From Arthrobacter sp. EPSL27 (lineage in GTDB: Bacteria; Actinomycetota; Actinomycetes; Actinomycetales; Micrococcaceae), in contig NZ_LNUT01000003.1 of NCBI RefSeq assembly GCF_001512305.1, positions 553,374 through 617,373 of the forward strand: 64,000 nucleotides of DNA. The letters run 5' to 3'. Shown piece after piece: positions 43,054 to 52,392 of the stretch; the stretch's first letter is position 1, and the number at the start of each line of letters is the position of its first letter. Both the position numbers and the translations under genes were made by a program. The notes under the pieces were generated by a model. It worked only from the letters and a program-made list of their open reading frames with translations, had not been told where the DNA came from and made no database searches.

Positions 43054-44055
43054 ATGACCACGCCCGCGCCCGCTCCTGAACCGGCCGCCCCCGAACCTTC
43101 CATCCGGCCGGCCGCCGCCCCGGACGGCTCGCCGCGGCCCGGACTGCTGCTCAGGTTGTCCGCCGAGGCCCTGGGGACGTTCTTCGTGGTGGTGGCCGGC
43201 TTGGGCGTCCCGCTGTTCACCATTCCGCAGTCCAACCCGCTCTCCGCTTCCCTGGCCGCGGGGCTGGCGGTCGCGGCGGCCATGCTGGCGTTCGGCTACG
43301 TTTCCGGCGGCCACTTCAATCCCGCGGTGACGGCCGGAAACGCGATTGCGGGCCGGATCCGCTTCGCCGACGCGGCGGCGTACGCAGGAGCGCAGCTGGC
43401 GGGTGCCCTGGCCGCCGCCGTGGTGCTCTTCGGCATCCTGCGCACTGTCCCCAACATTGCCGACACCCGGACCGCCTTCGACACGGTGGCGGCCGGTTTC
43501 GGGGAGAACTCCGTCATCCAGGTTCCGCTGGCCGGCGTCCTGCTCATTGAGGTGCTTGGGACCGCGCTGCTGGTGGCCGTCTTCCTGGGCGCTACCGCGG
43601 CCCGCAACCCGTCCCGGCTGTCGGCCCCGTTCGCCGTCGGGCTGACAATGGCGGTGCTCCTGCAGTTCGGCCAGGCGGCCGGCAACACGCCTTTCAATCC
43701 CGCACGCGCCACGGCGTCGGCGCTGTTCAGCAGCCCGGACGTCCTCGGCCAGCTGTGGCTCTTCTGGGTTGCCCCGCTGGTGGGCGCCGCCCTCGCCGGA
43801 CTGGTCTGCCGCGGCTTCGCGCAGGGCACCCGGCCCATGCCTGCCGCTGCGGACCGGGCGGACGGCGCGCCCGGTGGCGATGATGCGGACGGCACTGACT
43901 TGGACGGCACTGGGGCGGCAGATGCTGCCACGCCCCGGACGCAGCCGGCGGAGTCCCGGACGGCAGCTGCCGGCAGCGACGAAGCGCGTGCGTTCTTCGA
44001 CGGAGAGCGCAGCAACCGGGGAGACAGCGGCGCGCCGGGCGGGCCGAACGCCTGA
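43054..44055 (+). CDS. Aquaporin family (MIP) channel
   Basis: 333 residues. Six membrane helices and both half-helix pore motifs are intact: GHFNPAVTAG (NPA 1, about residue 90) and TPFNPARATASALF (NPA 2, about 213). Residues 1-30 are Pro/Ala-rich and the last 70 form a polar tail rich in Asp, Ala and Gly (DGAPGGDDADGTDLDGT) absent from typical aquaporins. The residues lining the pore cannot be settled by eye, so water or glycerol specificity is open. A GAAGGA site precedes the ATG. Confidence 0.9.
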   Translation: MTTPAPAPEPAAPEPSIRPAAAPDGSPRPGLLLRLSAEALGTFFVVVAGLGVPLFTIPQSNPLSASLAAGLAVAAAMLAFGYVSGGHFNPAVTAGNAIAGRIRFADAAAYAGAQLAGALAAAVVLFGILRTVPNIADTRTAFDTVAAGFGENSVIQVPLAGVLLIEVLGTALLVAVFLGATAARNPSRLSAPFAVGLTMAVLLQFGQAAGNTPFNPARATASALFSSPDVLGQLWLFWVAPLVGAALAGLVCRGFAQGTRPMPAAADRADGAPGGDDADGTDLDGTGAADAATPRTQPAESRTAAAGSDEARAFFDGERSNRGDSGAPGGPNA

Positions 44056-44156
44056 TCCGCGGCCGCCGGGGGACCGGCAACGGCTCCGGGCCGGCTCCGG
44101 GCCAGCTCTGGGCTCCAGCTCCGGAGCGGTGGCGCAATCCTGTCGGTGGCAGCCGA

Positions 44157-44162
44157 TACCGT
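44157..44162 (+). promoter_or_regulatory. -10 hexamer of leaderless sbcDC operon
   Basis: TACCGT, six bases before the ATG at 44169; no ribosome-binding site. Confidence 0.4.
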
Positions 44163-44168
44163 AGGAAC

Positions 44169-45347
44169 ATGCGGTTATTGCACACCTCGGACTGGCATTT
44201 GGGCCGGTCGTTCCACGGCGTCGGCATGCTCGACGCCCAGCGCGCCTTCATCGACCAGCTCGTTTCCTTCGTGCGGGAGGAGTCGGTCGACGTCGTCCTC
44301 ATCGCCGGCGACGTCTACGACCGCGCCCTGCCCGGGGTGGACGTGGTCCGGCTGCTGGACGATGCCCTGGTGGGACTGACCGGGGCGGGTGCGCGCGTAG
44401 TGCTGACCAGCGGCAACCACGATTCCGCTATCCGGCTGGGGTTCGCCTCGCGTTTGCTCGAACGCGGCGGCGTGCACCTGCGCACCCGGCTTGCCGAGCT
44501 GGACCAGCCGGTGCTGTTGCCCCTCGATCCGGCCGACCCCGACGCCGGAGCCGTGCTGGCCATTTATGGCATCCCCTGGCTGGAACCGCGGCTCGTGGCC
44601 GGTCAGCTCGGTGCTGGAACCGCCAGCCATTTCGAGGTCACCCGGGCGGCCACCGACCGCATCCGGACGGACCTGGCGGACCGCTCCGCGGCCCGGACCG
44701 TCCACTCAGTGGTTCTGGCGCACACGTTCGCCAGCGGCGGGATCAGCTCGGACAGCGAACGGGACCTCAGCATCGGCGGCGTAGGAGCCGTTCCCCTGGA
44801 TCTGTTCGATGGCTTTACCTACACGGCTCTGGGCCACCTGCACGGACGGCAGGAGCTCTCTCCCGCCGTCCGTTATTCTGGTTCGCCGCTCGCGTACTCG
44901 TTCTCCGAAGCCCAGCACAAAAAGGGCAGCTGGCTCCTGGACATCGGCAAGGACGGCCTCGCGGGCGTCCGGGAAGTGCTGTGGGAAGCGCCCCGGACCC
45001 TGGCGGTGCTGCGCGGCAAGCTCGACCAGCTGCTCTCCGCCGGGGATCTTGCCTGGGCGGAGACCGCCTACTGCCAGATCACCCTGACCGACGCGCAGCG
45101 GCCGGCCCAGGCCATGGAGAAGCTGCGCGCCCGGTTCCCCGACACCCTGGTGCTGGGCTTTGACCCGGAAGGGGCGGGCGCCGCCGCAACCACCAGCTAC
45201 AGCAGCAGGCTCGCCGAGGCCACGGACGACCTCTCCATTTGCTGCGGCTTCCTGGAACACGTCCGCGGCCGGGCCGCCGACGACGCCGAGGCGGCCGTAC
45301 TGGCCGAAGCCCTGGAAGCCGTGCGCCTGGAAGGACTGTCCCTGTGA
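44169..45347 (+). CDS. sbcD: SbcCD nuclease subunit D
   Basis: Mn2+-dependent nuclease (Mre11 homologue) that opens hairpins and processes DNA ends with SbcC. 392 residues. Phosphoesterase motifs are complete: LLHTSDWHLGRSF, IAGDVYDRALPG, TSGNHDSAIRLGF, LAHTFASGG and ALGHLHGRQEL. The C-terminal capping region is of normal size. Its stop overlaps the sbcC start by 4 nt (GTGA), so the two subunits are made together. Confidence 0.95.
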   Translation: MRLLHTSDWHLGRSFHGVGMLDAQRAFIDQLVSFVREESVDVVLIAGDVYDRALPGVDVVRLLDDALVGLTGAGARVVLTSGNHDSAIRLGFASRLLERGGVHLRTRLAELDQPVLLPLDPADPDAGAVLAIYGIPWLEPRLVAGQLGAGTASHFEVTRAATDRIRTDLADRSAARTVHSVVLAHTFASGGISSDSERDLSIGGVGAVPLDLFDGFTYTALGHLHGRQELSPAVRYSGSPLAYSFSEAQHKKGSWLLDIGKDGLAGVREVLWEAPRTLAVLRGKLDQLLSAGDLAWAETAYCQITLTDAQRPAQAMEKLRARFPDTLVLGFDPEGAGAAATTSYSSRLAEATDDLSICCGFLEHVRGRAADDAEAAVLAEALEAVRLEGLSL

Positions 45348-48300
45348 GGATCCACCGCCTCGAAATCTCCGCCTTCGGTCCCTTCGCCGCCACCGAACAC
45401 GTCGACTTTGACCGCCTCAGCGGCCACGGGCTGTTTCTGCTGAACGGCCCCACCGGCGCCGGCAAGACCAGCGTGCTGGATGCCATCTGCTTCGCGCTCT
45501 ACGGTTCGGTGCCCGGAGCCCGGCAGGACGGCAAGCGCCTGCGCAGCGACCACGCCGACGCCGCCGCCGAGCCCCGGGTCACGTGTGAGTTCTCCGCCCG
45601 CGGGCGCCACTTCGAGGTGTCCCGTTCGCCCGCGTGGAACAAACCCAGCGCCCGGGGCAAGAACGGCTACACCGTCCAGCAGGCCAACACCGTACTGCGC
45701 GAACGGGTCGGCGGCGAATGGATCGAAAAATCCGGACGCAACGACGAAGCCGGCGCCGAGATCGCCGACGTCCTCGGCATGAACCGGGAGCAGTTCACCC
45801 GGGTTGTCATGCTGCCACAGGGAGAGTTCGCGGCGTTCCTGCGGTCCAAGGCCAGTGACCGCCTCGACCTGCTGCAGAGCCTCTTCGGCACCCAGCGGTT
45901 CGAGGCCGTGGAACAGGAGCTCGCCCGGAAGGCGCAGGCCGCCCGCGCGGAAGTGGCCAGCCTCAACGGCCAGCTGGAGCTCCTGTTCGCGCAGGCGGAA
46001 GCCGAAACGGCCGCACTGGAACTCGACACCGCCGACGCCCCGGACCGGGCCGCGCCGGATCAGTACCTCGCCTGGCTGCAGGTCAGTGCCGCCGCGGCCG
46101 GGGAGCAGCGGCGTGCAGCTGCGCTCGACGCCGAGGAGGTGCGCCTCAGTCGCGTCTCCGCCCGGGACGCCGCGACGGCGCGGGCGGCCCGCCAGGTTCG
46201 GCTTGCCGCTGCCGAGCGCCGGCGCGTCGAGGCAGAGGCCGCGGCCCCCGCCATCGCCGCGAAGAACAGCCAGCTGGACCTGCACCGCAAGGCCGAGGTC
46301 CTCGGCGGCCAGCTGCAGGCCGTGGACAGCGCCGCCGCGGCGGAGGAGGCCGCCTCGGCGGCCATGGCCGCCGCCGCCGAAGACGTGCGCACCGCGGCCC
46401 TCACCGACCCCGAACTCGCCGCGTTGCCGGCGGAACCCGACGGCGCCGCCCTGCGGTCCGCGCTGGAGCGGCTGCGCTCGCTCCGCGCCGTGCTCGAGGA
46501 GCGGCTGCCCGACGAAACCCGGCTCGCCGGACTGCGGGACCGCAGCTCCCGGCTGAGCCACGACCTGGCCAGGCTTGAAGAGGGGCAGACGGCCCGGGCA
46601 GCCGCCCTGCTCACCCTGCGCAACGAATCGGCGGCGCTCCTCGCGGGGCTGCGGCCCCTCGAGGAACTCGCCGCCGAGCTGCAGCTGCGGACCAAGGAGG
46701 CCGCTGCTGCGGAGGAGCTCCTGGTCCTGGTCCGGCGCTACGCCGCAGCCGGGGAGGCGTGCGCGGCAGTCGCGGAAGGCCATGGCAGCGCCCGGCAGAA
46801 CTACCAGGACCGGCGTCAGCGCTGGCTTGACCTCCGGGAGGAACGGCTGGCCAACGCCGCCGCCGAACTTGCGTCTCAGCTGCAGGCCGGAGAGCCGTGC
46901 CCGGTCTGCGGCAGCTCCGAGCACCCCGTCCCGGCCACGGCCGCAGCGTCCGCGCTGACTGTGGCCGAGGCCGAGCAGGCCGCGCAACACGCTTGCGAGG
47001 AGGCGGAGACCGCGCTCGCGGCACGTGAACGCGAACTCTCCGACGCCCAGCAGGAGGTCGCCGTCCTGGCGGCCCAGGGCGGAGACACCGCACCCGAGGT
47101 TGCGGCCGGGGAAGCCGCCGTAGCGGCTGAACGCGCCGCCGAGGCACAGCGCGCAGCGGCGGACCTCGCCGCGAACCGGGCACGGCACACTGCACTGGAC
47201 GAGCAAATTGCCGGGCTCGAGCGGGAACAGACGGACACCGCGGCAAGCATCGCCCAGGCCGAGGCCTCCCTCGCGGAAGTCTCCGGCCAGGCCGAGGCCC
47301 TCGACCAGGCTTTGAGCACGCTCCGGGCGGGCCACCCCGTCCTGGCCGGCCGCATCAGCGCGCTGGCCGGCACCGCCGCCGTGCTGGAACGCGCCGACGC
47401 GGCGCGGACCCGGCTGAAACAGGCCGCGGACCGCTCCACGGAAGCCCGCCGGCAGCTGGAGCTGGCCCTTCCAGGCACCGGCTTCGCCTCCGGCGATGCC
47501 GCCCGCGCGGTCCTGCTTTCCGCCGCGGACTCCGCAGCCCTGGAAAACGCCATCCGCGCCGCCCAGGACGAGGAGGCCCGGATCGGTGAGCTCTTCGCCA
47601 GTGACGAGCTGGTCCAGGCTGCCCGCGAGCTGGAGAGCGACGGACCCCTCAGCGAGGAGCTGGTTGAACACCTCCGCGCTGACGCGGACGAAGCGGAACG
47701 CTCGGCCCGCGCGGCCGCCCTGGCCGCCGGCCTGGCGGAACAGTCGGCGCGGACCCTGGACAGAATAGCCGCCGGCTACGCCCGGCTCGCGGCGGACGGC
47801 CGGGAGCCGCGCGAACGGGCCCAGCTGCTGGCCGCCGTCGCCGACGCGGCGCGGGGAGCGGGGGACAACAACTACCGCATGAGCCTGAACAGCTATGTCC
47901 TCGCCGCACGGCTCGAGCAGGTGGCCGTGGCCGCCTCGGAACGGCTCGTCGGCATGAGCGACGGCAGGTACACCCTGCAGCACTCGGACGCCAAAGCCGC
48001 ACGCGGGGCCAAATCCGGCCTGGGCCTGGAAGTAGTGGACCAGTGGACAGGCCAGCGGCGCGACACCGCGACGCTGTCCGGCGGCGAGTCCTTTATGGCG
48101 TCGCTGGCGCTCGCGCTCGGTCTGGCGGACGTGGTGCAGCAGGAATCCGGGGGAGTGGACATCGAAACACTGTTCGTGGACGAGGGCTTCGGCAGCCTTG
48201 ACGAGCAGGCCCTCGAACAGGTCATGGACGCCCTCGAAGGGCTCCGCGACGGCGGCCGGGTGGTGGGCCTGGTGAGCCATGTGGGAGAGATGAAACAGCG

Positions 48301-48376
48301 CATCAGCACCCAGCTCCAGGTGCTCAAGGGACGCAACGGCTCCACCCTGCACATCTCCGACGACGCCATGGCCTGA
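45344..48376 (+). CDS. sbcC: SbcCD nuclease subunit C (SMC-like ATPase)
   Basis: Rad50 homologue, 1010 residues. N-terminal Walker A GPTGAGKTSVLDAI near residue 33, then Ala/Glu/Arg-rich coiled coils. The zinc hook is GEPCPVCGSSEHP near 518, and the second coil returns to a C-terminal ATPase half with signature TLSGGESFMASLALALGL and Walker B ETLFVDEGFGSLD. The frame is open further upstream, but GTG 45344 gives the family N-terminus RIHRLEISAFGPF and the 4-nt overlap with sbcD. A complete, ordinary-length gene. Confidence 0.95.
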   Translation: MRIHRLEISAFGPFAATEHVDFDRLSGHGLFLLNGPTGAGKTSVLDAICFALYGSVPGARQDGKRLRSDHADAAAEPRVTCEFSARGRHFEVSRSPAWNKPSARGKNGYTVQQANTVLRERVGGEWIEKSGRNDEAGAEIADVLGMNREQFTRVVMLPQGEFAAFLRSKASDRLDLLQSLFGTQRFEAVEQELARKAQAARAEVASLNGQLELLFAQAEAETAALELDTADAPDRAAPDQYLAWLQVSAAAAGEQRRAAALDAEEVRLSRVSARDAATARAARQVRLAAAERRRVEAEAAAPAIAAKNSQLDLHRKAEVLGGQLQAVDSAAAAEEAASAAMAAAAEDVRTAALTDPELAALPAEPDGAALRSALERLRSLRAVLEERLPDETRLAGLRDRSSRLSHDLARLEEGQTARAAALLTLRNESAALLAGLRPLEELAAELQLRTKEAAAAEELLVLVRRYAAAGEACAAVAEGHGSARQNYQDRRQRWLDLREERLANAAAELASQLQAGEPCPVCGSSEHPVPATAAASALTVAEAEQAAQHACEEAETALAARERELSDAQQEVAVLAAQGGDTAPEVAAGEAAVAAERAAEAQRAAADLAANRARHTALDEQIAGLEREQTDTAASIAQAEASLAEVSGQAEALDQALSTLRAGHPVLAGRISALAGTAAVLERADAARTRLKQAADRSTEARRQLELALPGTGFASGDAARAVLLSAADSAALENAIRAAQDEEARIGELFASDELVQAARELESDGPLSEELVEHLRADADEAERSARAAALAAGLAEQSARTLDRIAAGYARLAADGREPRERAQLLAAVADAARGAGDNNYRMSLNSYVLAARLEQVAVAASERLVGMSDGRYTLQHSDAKAARGAKSGLGLEVVDQWTGQRRDTATLSGGESFMASLALALGLADVVQQESGGVDIETLFVDEGFGSLDEQALEQVMDALEGLRDGGRVVGLVSHVGEMKQRISTQLQVLKGRNGSTLHISDDAMA

Positions 48377-48427
48377 GCCGCACCCGGGACCGCCGGGCCA
48401 GGCCCGGGTTCAGCTGTGAGGTGCAGC

Positions 48428-48433
48428 TATAAT
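48428..48433 (+). promoter_or_regulatory. Consensus -10 element upstream of MFS gene
   Basis: TATAAT, the only perfect -10 consensus I noted on the plus strand, about 67 bp before the MFS start. No good -35 is seen. The predicted leader contains a strong GGGAGGAGGG ribosome-binding site at 48460-48469 followed by an ATG at 48473 that is out of frame with the MFS gene. Confidence 0.55.
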
Positions 48434-48500
48434 GGGAGCGTTACCGGGTCGCGCGCATCGGGAGGAGGGACGATGCGCACCTTGAACGAACCCGGAAACC

Positions 48501-49895
48501 ATGACTCTCACATCGTCGTCCCAGCAGGCCGGCACCCCCGCGCCGCTTTCCCCCGAGACCGCTGCCGGCCCCTCTCCCACGCAGCAGGCCGAGGCAGCAC
48601 CGCCCGCGCCGTACGCCGGCGGGCGCTTCTCCCGGCTGCCGATGCTCGCCGGCAAAAGCTTTATCCCGATCGGGCTCTTCGCCCGCCTCCCGCTCGCCAT
48701 GCTCACGGTCGGGGCGCTCACCCTCGCCACCGCCGTCACAGGATCGTACGCGGTGGGCGGCACAGTGGCGGGAGCTGTGGGCATCGGCTCAGCCCTCGGC
48801 GCCCCCGTTTTCGGGGCGCTGGCAGACCGGCTGGGCCAGCGCCCGGTGCTCCTGTTCGCCGCCGTTTTCAACACCGCCGCCGTCCTTGCGCTGATCCTGG
48901 CCGCCTACCTGATCCCCGGCGGAGACGGCCTGGCCGGCGCAGCGCCCGTCCTGGCAGCGGCCTTCGTGGCCGGTGCCAGCTGCCCGCAGGTGGGTTCCCT
49001 GGCCCGGGTCCGCTGGATGGCGCTGACCTCACGCGGCCGGCGGAACACCAACCCCGGCGACCTGGACACGGCACTATCCTACGAAAGCACTGCTGACGAA
49101 CTGACTTTCGTCCTGGGCCCGGCGCTCGTGGGAATCCTTGCCAGCCTGATCGCCCCGTGGCTGCCGCTCGCCCTGGCCGCCGCGCTGACCATCACCCTTG
49201 TCCCGGCGTTCGCGGTGCATGCCACGCATCACGCCGTGGGCCGGACCCTGGCCCCCACGGCGTCCGCCGCGGCGCAGAAGAAACAGCACCGCGCGTCCCT
49301 GTCCGCCGGTCAGCGTGCCGGCGCCGCTGCCGCCGTCGGGCTGCCGGTGCTGGCCATGGTCTGCATGGGCACGTTCTTCGGCGCCACCCAGACCGCGCTG
49401 AGTTCCTTCTCCGCAACCTTCGCCACCTCCGAACTGGCCGGCCTGCTCTACGCGGTGATGGGACTGAGCTCAGCCGCGGCGGCCCTGTCGGTGGCGTACT
49501 GGCCCCAGCGGTTCTCGGTGAACGCGCGCTGGCTGGCGTGCGCGGGGCTGATGGCGGCCCTGGCGCTGCTGCTGTTGCTGCCCTCGACGGCGCTGCCCAT
49601 GATCCTGGTGCTCCTGGTCCTGGGACTCCCGGTGGGCCCATTGATGGTCACGGTCTTCGCGATCGGCGGCCTGGTGGCGCCGGCGGGGAAACTCGGCACG
49701 GTCATGACGGCCCTGGCCAGCGGCATCGTTGCGGGCACCGCGACCGGTTCCACCATTGCCGGGCAGCTGGCGCAGAACCACGGCTACTCCGCGGCGTTCC
49801 TCGTTCCGGTCTGTGCCGCGGCGGCGCTGTTCCTGCTCGGTGCGGCGGCCGCCGTCGTACTCCGGCGGCGGAAGAAGACGGCGGCGGCCGCCTAG
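48501..49895 (+). CDS. Major facilitator superfamily transporter
   Basis: 464 residues with a polar N-terminus of about 45 and twelve membrane helices. The MFS motif A is in the loop after helix 2 (GALADRLGQRPVLL), and a repeated form follows helix 8. The central loop contains a basic stretch (AAQKKQHRASLS). The sequence is closest in style to small-molecule or drug efflux carriers of actinobacteria; substrate unknown. ATG 48501 has only a weak ribosome-binding site, whereas an out-of-frame ATG at 48473 has an excellent one. It meets the IclR gene tail to tail 13 bp downstream. Confidence 0.85.
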   Translation: MTLTSSSQQAGTPAPLSPETAAGPSPTQQAEAAPPAPYAGGRFSRLPMLAGKSFIPIGLFARLPLAMLTVGALTLATAVTGSYAVGGTVAGAVGIGSALGAPVFGALADRLGQRPVLLFAAVFNTAAVLALILAAYLIPGGDGLAGAAPVLAAAFVAGASCPQVGSLARVRWMALTSRGRRNTNPGDLDTALSYESTADELTFVLGPALVGILASLIAPWLPLALAAALTITLVPAFAVHATHHAVGRTLAPTASAAAQKKQHRASLSAGQRAGAAAAVGLPVLAMVCMGTFFGATQTALSSFSATFATSELAGLLYAVMGLSSAAAALSVAYWPQRFSVNARWLACAGLMAALALLLLLPSTALPMILVLLVLGLPVGPLMVTVFAIGGLVAPAGKLGTVMTALASGIVAGTATGSTIAGQLAQNHGYSAAFLVPVCAAAALFLLGAAAAVVLRRRKKTAAAA

Positions 49896-49908
49896 CCGCG
49901 GCTTCGCG

Positions 49909-50625
49909 TCAGCCCAGCTGGCTCTCGATGCGTCCGGCGGCCGCGGTGAGTGCCGCGGCCACCTCTGCCGGATCCTGGGCAGCGCGGATGTAGACGACGG
50001 CGAGTGCCGCCGGCCGTCCGCCCGGAACCCGGACGGGGACCGCCACCGAGGAGACACCGGAGATGACCTCGTCGTGGCTGGCCGCATATCCCCGGCGGCG
50101 GGCCTCGGCGGCCTCGGCCCGGTAGGGGATGCCGGGCGCAGCGGCCGTCCATTCCTCCGCGGACAAAGCCGACTGGATCGCGATCCCCGGTGCGCCGGCG
50201 CTGATCGGGTGCCGGGAGCCGGGATGCTGGACCACCGTGGCCCCGGTGTGCCGCGGATCCACGGTCACCAGGGTGACGCATTCAGCGTGGTCCCAGACGG
50301 CGATAAAGGCGCTCATCATCAGGGTGTTGGCCAGCTGGGTGAGTTCAGGGAGGGCGGCAGTCTGCAGATTCCTTGACACACCGCGGGCCAGGACGGCCAG
50401 GCCCGGCCCGGGCTGGACCCGGCCGCCGTCGTCGCGCACCAGCAGCGAGTGGTCTTCCAGGGTGCGGAGGATGCGGTACGCCACCGAGCGGTGCACCCCC
50501 ATGGCGTCGGCCAGCTCGGCAATGGTCAGCGGATGCTGCGCCTCGGCCAGGATTTCGAGGGCACGGATGCCGCGTGACAACGTCTGGGACGGGGAGGCCT
50601 GGGCGCTGCCGGCGGTGGGGGTCAT
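49909..50625 (-). CDS. IclR family transcriptional regulator
   Basis: 238 residues. N-terminal winged helix-turn-helix (ALEILAEAQHPLTIAELADA, GVHRSVAYRILRTLEDHSLL) and a C-terminal effector domain with ISAGAPGIAIQSAL and RGYAASHDEVISGVSSVAVPV. IclR proteins usually control uptake or catabolism of small organic acids or aromatics. TAGGAT six bases before the ATG suggests a leaderless mRNA. The divergent MHS carrier gene and several palindromes between them make that carrier the likely target, along with autoregulation. Confidence 0.92.
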   Translation of the reverse strand: MTPTAGSAQASPSQTLSRGIRALEILAEAQHPLTIAELADAMGVHRSVAYRILRTLEDHSLLVRDDGGRVQPGPGLAVLARGVSRNLQTAALPELTQLANTLMMSAFIAVWDHAECVTLVTVDPRHTGATVVQHPGSRHPISAGAPGIAIQSALSAEEWTAAAPGIPYRAEAAEARRRGYAASHDEVISGVSSVAVPVRVPGGRPAALAVVYIRAAQDPAEVAAALTAAAGRIESQLG

Positions 50626-50964
50626 GGCTCCATCCTAAAGGTGCCCGGGGGCGGATCCGGGTCCCGCTGTGGCGCCTCCGCGCACGGCCCGGAGTACGGC
50701 GCGGCGTTCCATATGGGAACCGCAGGTTCGATTATAGAATCCGAGCACAGGGACGTCCGGTTTCCGCCCGCTGCCGCAGCATACGGACAGCGTTACGGAA
50801 AAGTTCCCAATGATGTGTGCCTAATCACATGTTTCATAGTATGATTCTGAATACTAACTGACCGTTCGATCAGTAAATGCATTCGATCAGCAAATCCAGA
50901 GGCACTCAGTTATTCCCCCGTACCCAATCCGGGCAGAATTCCTGCCCCCAGCAACGGAGTTTCA
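50626..50964. promoter_or_regulatory. IclR/MHS divergent region with four candidate operator elements
   Basis: A 339-bp gap without a gene. TAGGAT (50632-50637, minus) is the IclR -10. GTTCC-ATATG-GGAAC (50706-50720) is a perfect 5-bp inverted repeat of IclR-operator size. A minus-strand TATAAT lies at 50736-50731. TAGTAT-N8-ATACTA (50837-50856) is a second perfect inverted repeat. ACTGACCGTTCGATCAGT (50857-50874) is an imperfect 18-bp palindrome. TTCGATCAGYAAAT occurs twice as a direct repeat (50865-50878, 50882-50895). TATGAT (50840-50845) may be the MHS -10. Confidence 0.6.
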
Positions 50965-52299
50965 ATGACCGCAACTTCAAGTGTCGATTCCGAGGCGGGC
51001 CCGAGCAGCAAGCATGAGGAACGTAAGGTCCTCGCCGGCACGCTGGTCGGCACCACCATCGAGTGGTACGACTTCTTCATCTTCGCCCAGCTGACGGCAA
51101 CGCTGCTGTCCCCGCTCTTCCTGGCGCCGCTGAACGCCTCCAACCCGGGCCTGGCACAGATCCTCTCCTTCGCCCTCATTGGCATCAGCTTCCTGTTCCG
51201 CCCGCTCGGCGCCATCGTCGCCGGCCACCTGGGTGACCGCCTCGGCCGCAAGGCCATGCTGGTCTTCACCCTCATCATGATGGGTGCCGCCACGGCGCTG
51301 ATCGGCATGCTGCCGACCTACGCCCAGATCGGCTTCTGGGCTCCGGTCCTGCTCATCCTGCTCCGCATCATCCAGGGCTTCTCCGCCGGCGGTGAATGGG
51401 GCGGCGCAGCCCTCATGGCTGTCGAGCACGCCCCCAAGAGCAAGCGCGGCCTTTTCGGCGCCTACCCGCAGATCGGTGTTCCGGTCGGCATGATCCTCGC
51501 CACCGGCCTGCTGTTCTTCCTGAACTCCAGCATGTCCAAGGAAGACTTCGCATCCTGGGGCTGGCGGGTTCCGTTCCTGCTGTCCATCGTGCTGATCGTG
51601 GTGGGCTACCTGATCCGCCGCGCCGTCGCCGAGAGCCCCGTCTTCAAGGAGATGGCCGCCCGCAAGGAAGAAAGCAAGGCCCCGCTCGGCGAGCTCATCC
51701 GCAAGCACAAGAAGGCCGTCCTCTACTCGACGATGATCTTCATCGGCAACAACGCTGCCGGCTACCTCCTGATCGCCTTCTTCATCTCCTACGCCACCAA
51801 GTCCCTGAAGATGCCCACCCCGCAGATCCTGCTGGCCACCACGCTGGCGTCCTTCGGCTGGCTGATCTTCACGCTGGTCGGCGGGTGGCTGTCGGACAAG
51901 ATCGGCCGCGTCAAGACGTTCCTGCTCGGCTACGGCATCGTCTTCGCCTGGATGATCCCGATGTTCGCCCTCATCGACACCAAGAACATCGTGCTCTACG
52001 GCGTCGCCCTGTTCGTCCTGACCATCGGCCTGGGCCTGTCCTACGGCCCGATGTCCGCCATGTACGCCGAGATGTTCCCGGCGAAGGTGCGCTACTCGGG
52101 CATTTCGATCGGCTACGCCTTCGGCGCCATCCTTGGCGGAGCGTTCGCGGCCACCATCGCCGAGGCACTGCTGCAGGGCACCGGCTGGACCGGTTCCATC
52201 GGCATCTACATCATGATCCTCTGCGTCATCTCCGCCGCCGGCGTCCTGCTGGCCGGGGAAACCAGGGGCCGTCCGCTCGGCGTCAGCACCCACCACTAG
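50965..52299 (+). CDS. MHS-family MFS transporter (metabolite:H+ symporter)
   Basis: A 444-residue, twelve-helix carrier of the ProP/ShiA/KgtP-like MHS family. Marks: the N-terminal GTTIEWYDFFIFAQLTATLL, motif A in GHLGDRLGRKAMLV, RIIQGFSAGGEWGGAALM on helix 4, and the second motif GGWLSDKIGR. MHS carriers import organic acids, amino acids or osmolytes with protons. The substrate is not fixed by sequence; the IclR neighbour suggests an organic or aromatic acid. GGAG six bases before the ATG serves as ribosome-binding site. A 17-bp hairpin terminator follows. Confidence 0.92.
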   Translation: MTATSSVDSEAGPSSKHEERKVLAGTLVGTTIEWYDFFIFAQLTATLLSPLFLAPLNASNPGLAQILSFALIGISFLFRPLGAIVAGHLGDRLGRKAMLVFTLIMMGAATALIGMLPTYAQIGFWAPVLLILLRIIQGFSAGGEWGGAALMAVEHAPKSKRGLFGAYPQIGVPVGMILATGLLFFLNSSMSKEDFASWGWRVPFLLSIVLIVVGYLIRRAVAESPVFKEMAARKEESKAPLGELIRKHKKAVLYSTMIFIGNNAAGYLLIAFFISYATKSLKMPTPQILLATTLASFGWLIFTLVGGWLSDKIGRVKTFLLGYGIVFAWMIPMFALIDTKNIVLYGVALFVLTIGLGLSYGPMSAMYAEMFPAKVRYSGISIGYAFGAILGGAFAATIAEALLQGTGWTGSIGIYIMILCVISAAGVLLAGETRGRPLGVSTHH

Positions 52300-52328
52300 G
52301 CCTGCTGTAGCGGCCAAGCGCCAATAAA

Positions 52329-52366
52329 ACAGAAGGGCACGGACCGTGTGGTCCGTGCCCTTCTGT
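52329..52366. terminator. Bidirectional terminator between MHS and hydrolase genes
   Basis: A 17-bp stem (52329-52345 and 52350-52366) around GTGT, between convergent genes, with AAAA before it and TCGTT after. Confidence 0.85.
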
Positions 52367-52392
52367 CGTTAACGGGTTTTCCGGGATGGGGC

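Noticed and set aside
45197..48352. 1051-residue antisense ORF across sbcC
   Set aside because: A shadow of sbcC caused by third-position GC; rich in Gly, Arg and Ala, no domain seen.
48416..49096. 226-residue plus-strand ORF overlapping the MFS gene
   Set aside because: Arg/Pro/Gly-rich and without family features, so not called as a protein; its ATG and ribosome-binding site are reported as a possible leader ORF.
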